NCBI GenBank assembly: GCA_043778315.1
Contig: JAYWGJ010000250.1
Location: 1 to 24,433 of the forward strand
Direction: 5' to 3'
Length of the DNA: 24,433 nt
Source: JBEEMU01 sp043778315
GTDB lineage: Bacteria > Bacteroidota > Bacteroidia > Chitinophagales > Saprospiraceae
The notes beneath the pieces are model-generated. The model saw only the letters and a list, made by a program, of their open reading frames with translations, was not told where the DNA came from and did not search any database. Within the stretch, counting starts at the first letter, position 1. Each line of letters begins with the position of its first letter. The translations under genes and the position numbers were made by a program. Shown here one piece after another: positions 23,201 to 24,433 of this stretch.

Positions 23201-24433
23201 AGTATGCTCGGGTGCAAACTCTGCATTATTAGCAGTGCCTGTACAGTCGTTTACAACGCCTGCGGTTTCTACTTATGCTTTTGCTGGCTCAACAGGTACT
23301 TATACTCCTATTACAGGTACAACATTAGCTGGAGCGATAGGCGACGATGTTGGTACGGGTAATTTACCTATCGGCTTTACATTTAACTATGCTGGGATTA
23401 ATCAAACTATTTTTGCAGCACGTTCTAATGGTTTAATCGAGTTAGGCAATGCTACTGCTGCGCCAACAGGGTTTAGTGCTAATGCGCTCGCTTCTACCAC
23501 AAACTGTATTGCAGCTTTGTGGGACGATAATAATACAACCGGCGGTACTGTTATCTATGCCACTACAGGCACCGCACCTAACCGTATATTAACTTGTCAG
23601 TGGACAGGTATGCACGTTGGCGGTGGCGGTTCTGGTACGAATCCAACAATAGACGCGCAGATTCTTTTATACGAAGGTACCAATAGAGTACAAATTATCT
23701 ATGGAAATACGAGTGCTGCACTTTCAGGCACTACCGCTTCTATAGGTATATCGGGCGCAGTAGGTAACTACCAAAGTGTTACGCCACTTTCTCCTGCAAA
23801 CACCTCTACAACAAGTACAGCTACGGAAAATACAGGTATTTCTTCAGCAACAAACTTCCCATCGGGTACAGTATATACGTTTACGCCTACCAATCCAACT
23901 GTATTCACCTACGCTTGGGCAGCAAATGCTACTTTAAGTAGCACAAGTATTGCTAATCCGAGTGCGAATGCAATTACTTCAAATCAAACCTATACTGTTA
24001 CCGTTACAGGTGCATCAGGTTGTACTGCCTCTTCAACCGTGGCAGTTACTGCTGGTGCTACATTGGTAGTAACGCCTACCGCAACGCCTGCCGCTATTTG
24101 CGCAGGTGCATCTACTACGCTTAACGCAGGCACAACAGGCGGCGGCGCACCATTTACTTATGCTTGGGCAGCTTCTACGGGTGCAACACCTGCGGCTACC
24201 GTAAACCCTAGCGTTACACCTGCGATGACTACAACTTATACTGTTACCGTTTCAGACGCTTGTGGCGCAAACGTAACAGGTACGGTAACAGTCACCGTAA
24301 GTCCATTGCCTACGGCGACAATTACGCCATCGGCAACTTTTGTGTGTGGTTCGGGTAGTGTAACCTTAACCGCAGCAAGCGGTGCTACTTATGTGTGGGC
24401 AGCAAATGCTACGCTTAGCGCAACAAACATACC
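20211..24433 (+). CDS. Large secreted beta-helix and Ig-repeat surface protein (3' end outside window)
   Basis: The frame opens at ATG 20211 and stays open to the window end, giving at least 1407 residues. A signal peptide (MKKLFTFNPCLRTIGAVLGI, then LMVTTAAIAQ) is followed by an N-terminal beta region (30-270). Residues about 345-800 look like a right-handed beta-helix of the pectate-lyase type: GLIELNGADNVTIDGDNP, then repeated N-x-T-I / N-x-I turns, closing with the common DIGADEF motif (near 799). An Ig-like region follows (CGASGSGTLTL...WQRA...), then SprB/PKD-like repeats with WGAA or WAA cores. A nidogen-like beta domain (about 1040-1220: GFTFNYAG, RSNGLIELG, ALWDDNN, CQWTGMHVGG) is inserted between repeats. 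Cysteine pairs and the YTVTV.....GCTASSTVAV pattern recur up to the edge. It is probably a cell-surface or released adhesin; a T9SS sorting domain would be expected at the unseen C-terminus. Confidence 0.93.
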   Translation, partial: MKKLFTFNPCLRTIGAVLGILMVTTAAIAQSYHFSGTFNGFSGTANLMTPRGGASTITLAPGTISGAQVFKVGYNGFSIDWSKGAATVINTVDDYYQPNGADASATFDGTKYYTINLVSIGGAGGNTKGGVMETAYNPTTISSLSQYPATNIVTPNTPTTVYVTMASAPQSGENVYVRYSVGSAFTASTIAQATFAAGSNVGIATIPAQAATTAIFYYAYSSPMTLANINSAVTTHGQKAHDAASLKITAQSNYTVTAATLNPVIVSATNSANNATYLTLTAAFAAINAGTHTGVIDVSVSGAVSETAAPALLHSTGAGSASYTSVNVHPTNDALLISGATVTGRGLIELNGADNVTIDGDNPNTAGTNRNWTITNTAAATVFYAMAIRIAVAATVITSADNITIKNCIVNGNAAGQNAAASTSTSGLVNLSYGIYAGANASTVSTTTAPTAISSTATTIGTGGTFNNLTIQNNTVTACARGIAVQGSATSVCNVLTVSNNTIGNATIASTTTVYSKGITLQGFASANVASNTIYVESYLGTAIQGIDIGGISSSGTNAIVEKNIIGCTKNRSPGTWGAIGISIGAGANFIVRNNFVADITHDMTGGVGFSTTNGMVGIRVSAGTGHSILHNTVGMAGALTGTATTAHLSAAFAMTATSQTGCTVRNNIFSNTISGGTTSIAHVAVALPSGGTSAMALTMNNNVYYSGATAASQGIAQVGTTAGTTYHTTLAALVAYTNTLGTATNDNVSTYLTTAAPFITAATNLHIVASTTTPIKQAGANLSVGDDIDGDIRSTTPDIGADEFTACTGTPTPGTISSSIASICGASGSGTLTLNGSSAGAQLTIQWQRASAAAGPYINVGTGKTLATGTLTSTTYYQAVVTCGATATTATSAVLTIPINPAVTVAATTSVATVCGGGSTNLTATPAAGTSPFTYAWGAAATGLAATTGSPVSATPTAATTYTVTVTDNAGCTASSTVAVAFAPGVSVTTSATPAAVCSGANSALLAVPVQSFTTPAVSTYAFAGSTGTYTPITGTTLAGAIGDDVGTGNLPIGFTFNYAGINQTIFAARSNGLIELGNATAAPTGFSANALASTTNCIAALWDDNNTTGGTVIYATTGTAPNRILTCQWTGMHVGGGGSGTNPTIDAQILLYEGTNRVQIIYGNTSAALSGTTASIGISGAVGNYQSVTPLSPANTSTTSTATENTGISSATNFPSGTVYTFTPTNPTVFTYAWAANATLSSTSIANPSANAITSNQTYTVTVTGASGCTASSTVAVTAGATLVVTPTATPAAICAGASTTLNAGTTGGGAPFTYAWAASTGATPAATVNPSVTPAMTTTYTVTVSDACGANVTGTVTVTVSPLPTATITPSATFVCGSGSVTLTAASGATYVWAANATLSATNI

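Overview
The window looks like a chromosomal segment of a Bacteroidota bacterium that carries the type IX secretion system (T9SS). The evidence is AT-rich spacers without Shine-Dalgarno sites, TAnnTTTG-like promoter boxes, SprB-type adhesin repeats, and one protein ending in a recognisable T9SS C-terminal sorting domain. Nothing here fixes the class or genus.

Region 1 (1-2315) is housekeeping. It holds the 3' end of a UvrD/AddA-type helicase with a C-terminal nuclease-like domain, a terminator-like hairpin, a purine-rich repeat patch, and miaA (tRNA dimethylallyltransferase, GTG start).

Region 2 (about 2680-7686) is the most unusual part. Seven complete paralogous genes of 217-227 codons lie head to tail with 40-51 bp spacers, preceded by the 3' stump of an eighth copy. 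I do not recognise the family by name. All copies keep an ordered set of residues (E-rich helix, D, E-Y-K, Q) that reads like a PD-(D/E)XK nuclease core. The copies are mosaics, with sequence blocks shared in different combinations, and two kinds of leader alternate between them. Copy 1 also carries an in-frame G/C-rich repeat whose relative lies in the spacer just downstream of the array.

Region 3 (7990-24433) encodes four exported, Thr/Ser/Ala/Gly-rich proteins. They are a 2359-residue adhesin, a 676-residue SprB-repeat protein, a 631-residue protein with a T9SS sorting domain, and a protein of at least 1407 residues that runs off the window and combines a beta-helix-like region, a nidogen-like beta domain and Ig-like repeats. 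The first two share a C-terminal module and lack a recognisable sorting domain, so how they are exported or held at the surface is open. Strong hairpin terminators follow the second and third genes. A short inverted repeat (GAGCGG-N9-CCGCTC) occurs three times in the spacers.

The candidate for an undescribed system is the seven-gene nuclease-like array. Its role (defence, competition, or something else) cannot be read from the sequence alone, and I see no link between it and the adhesins beyond proximity.
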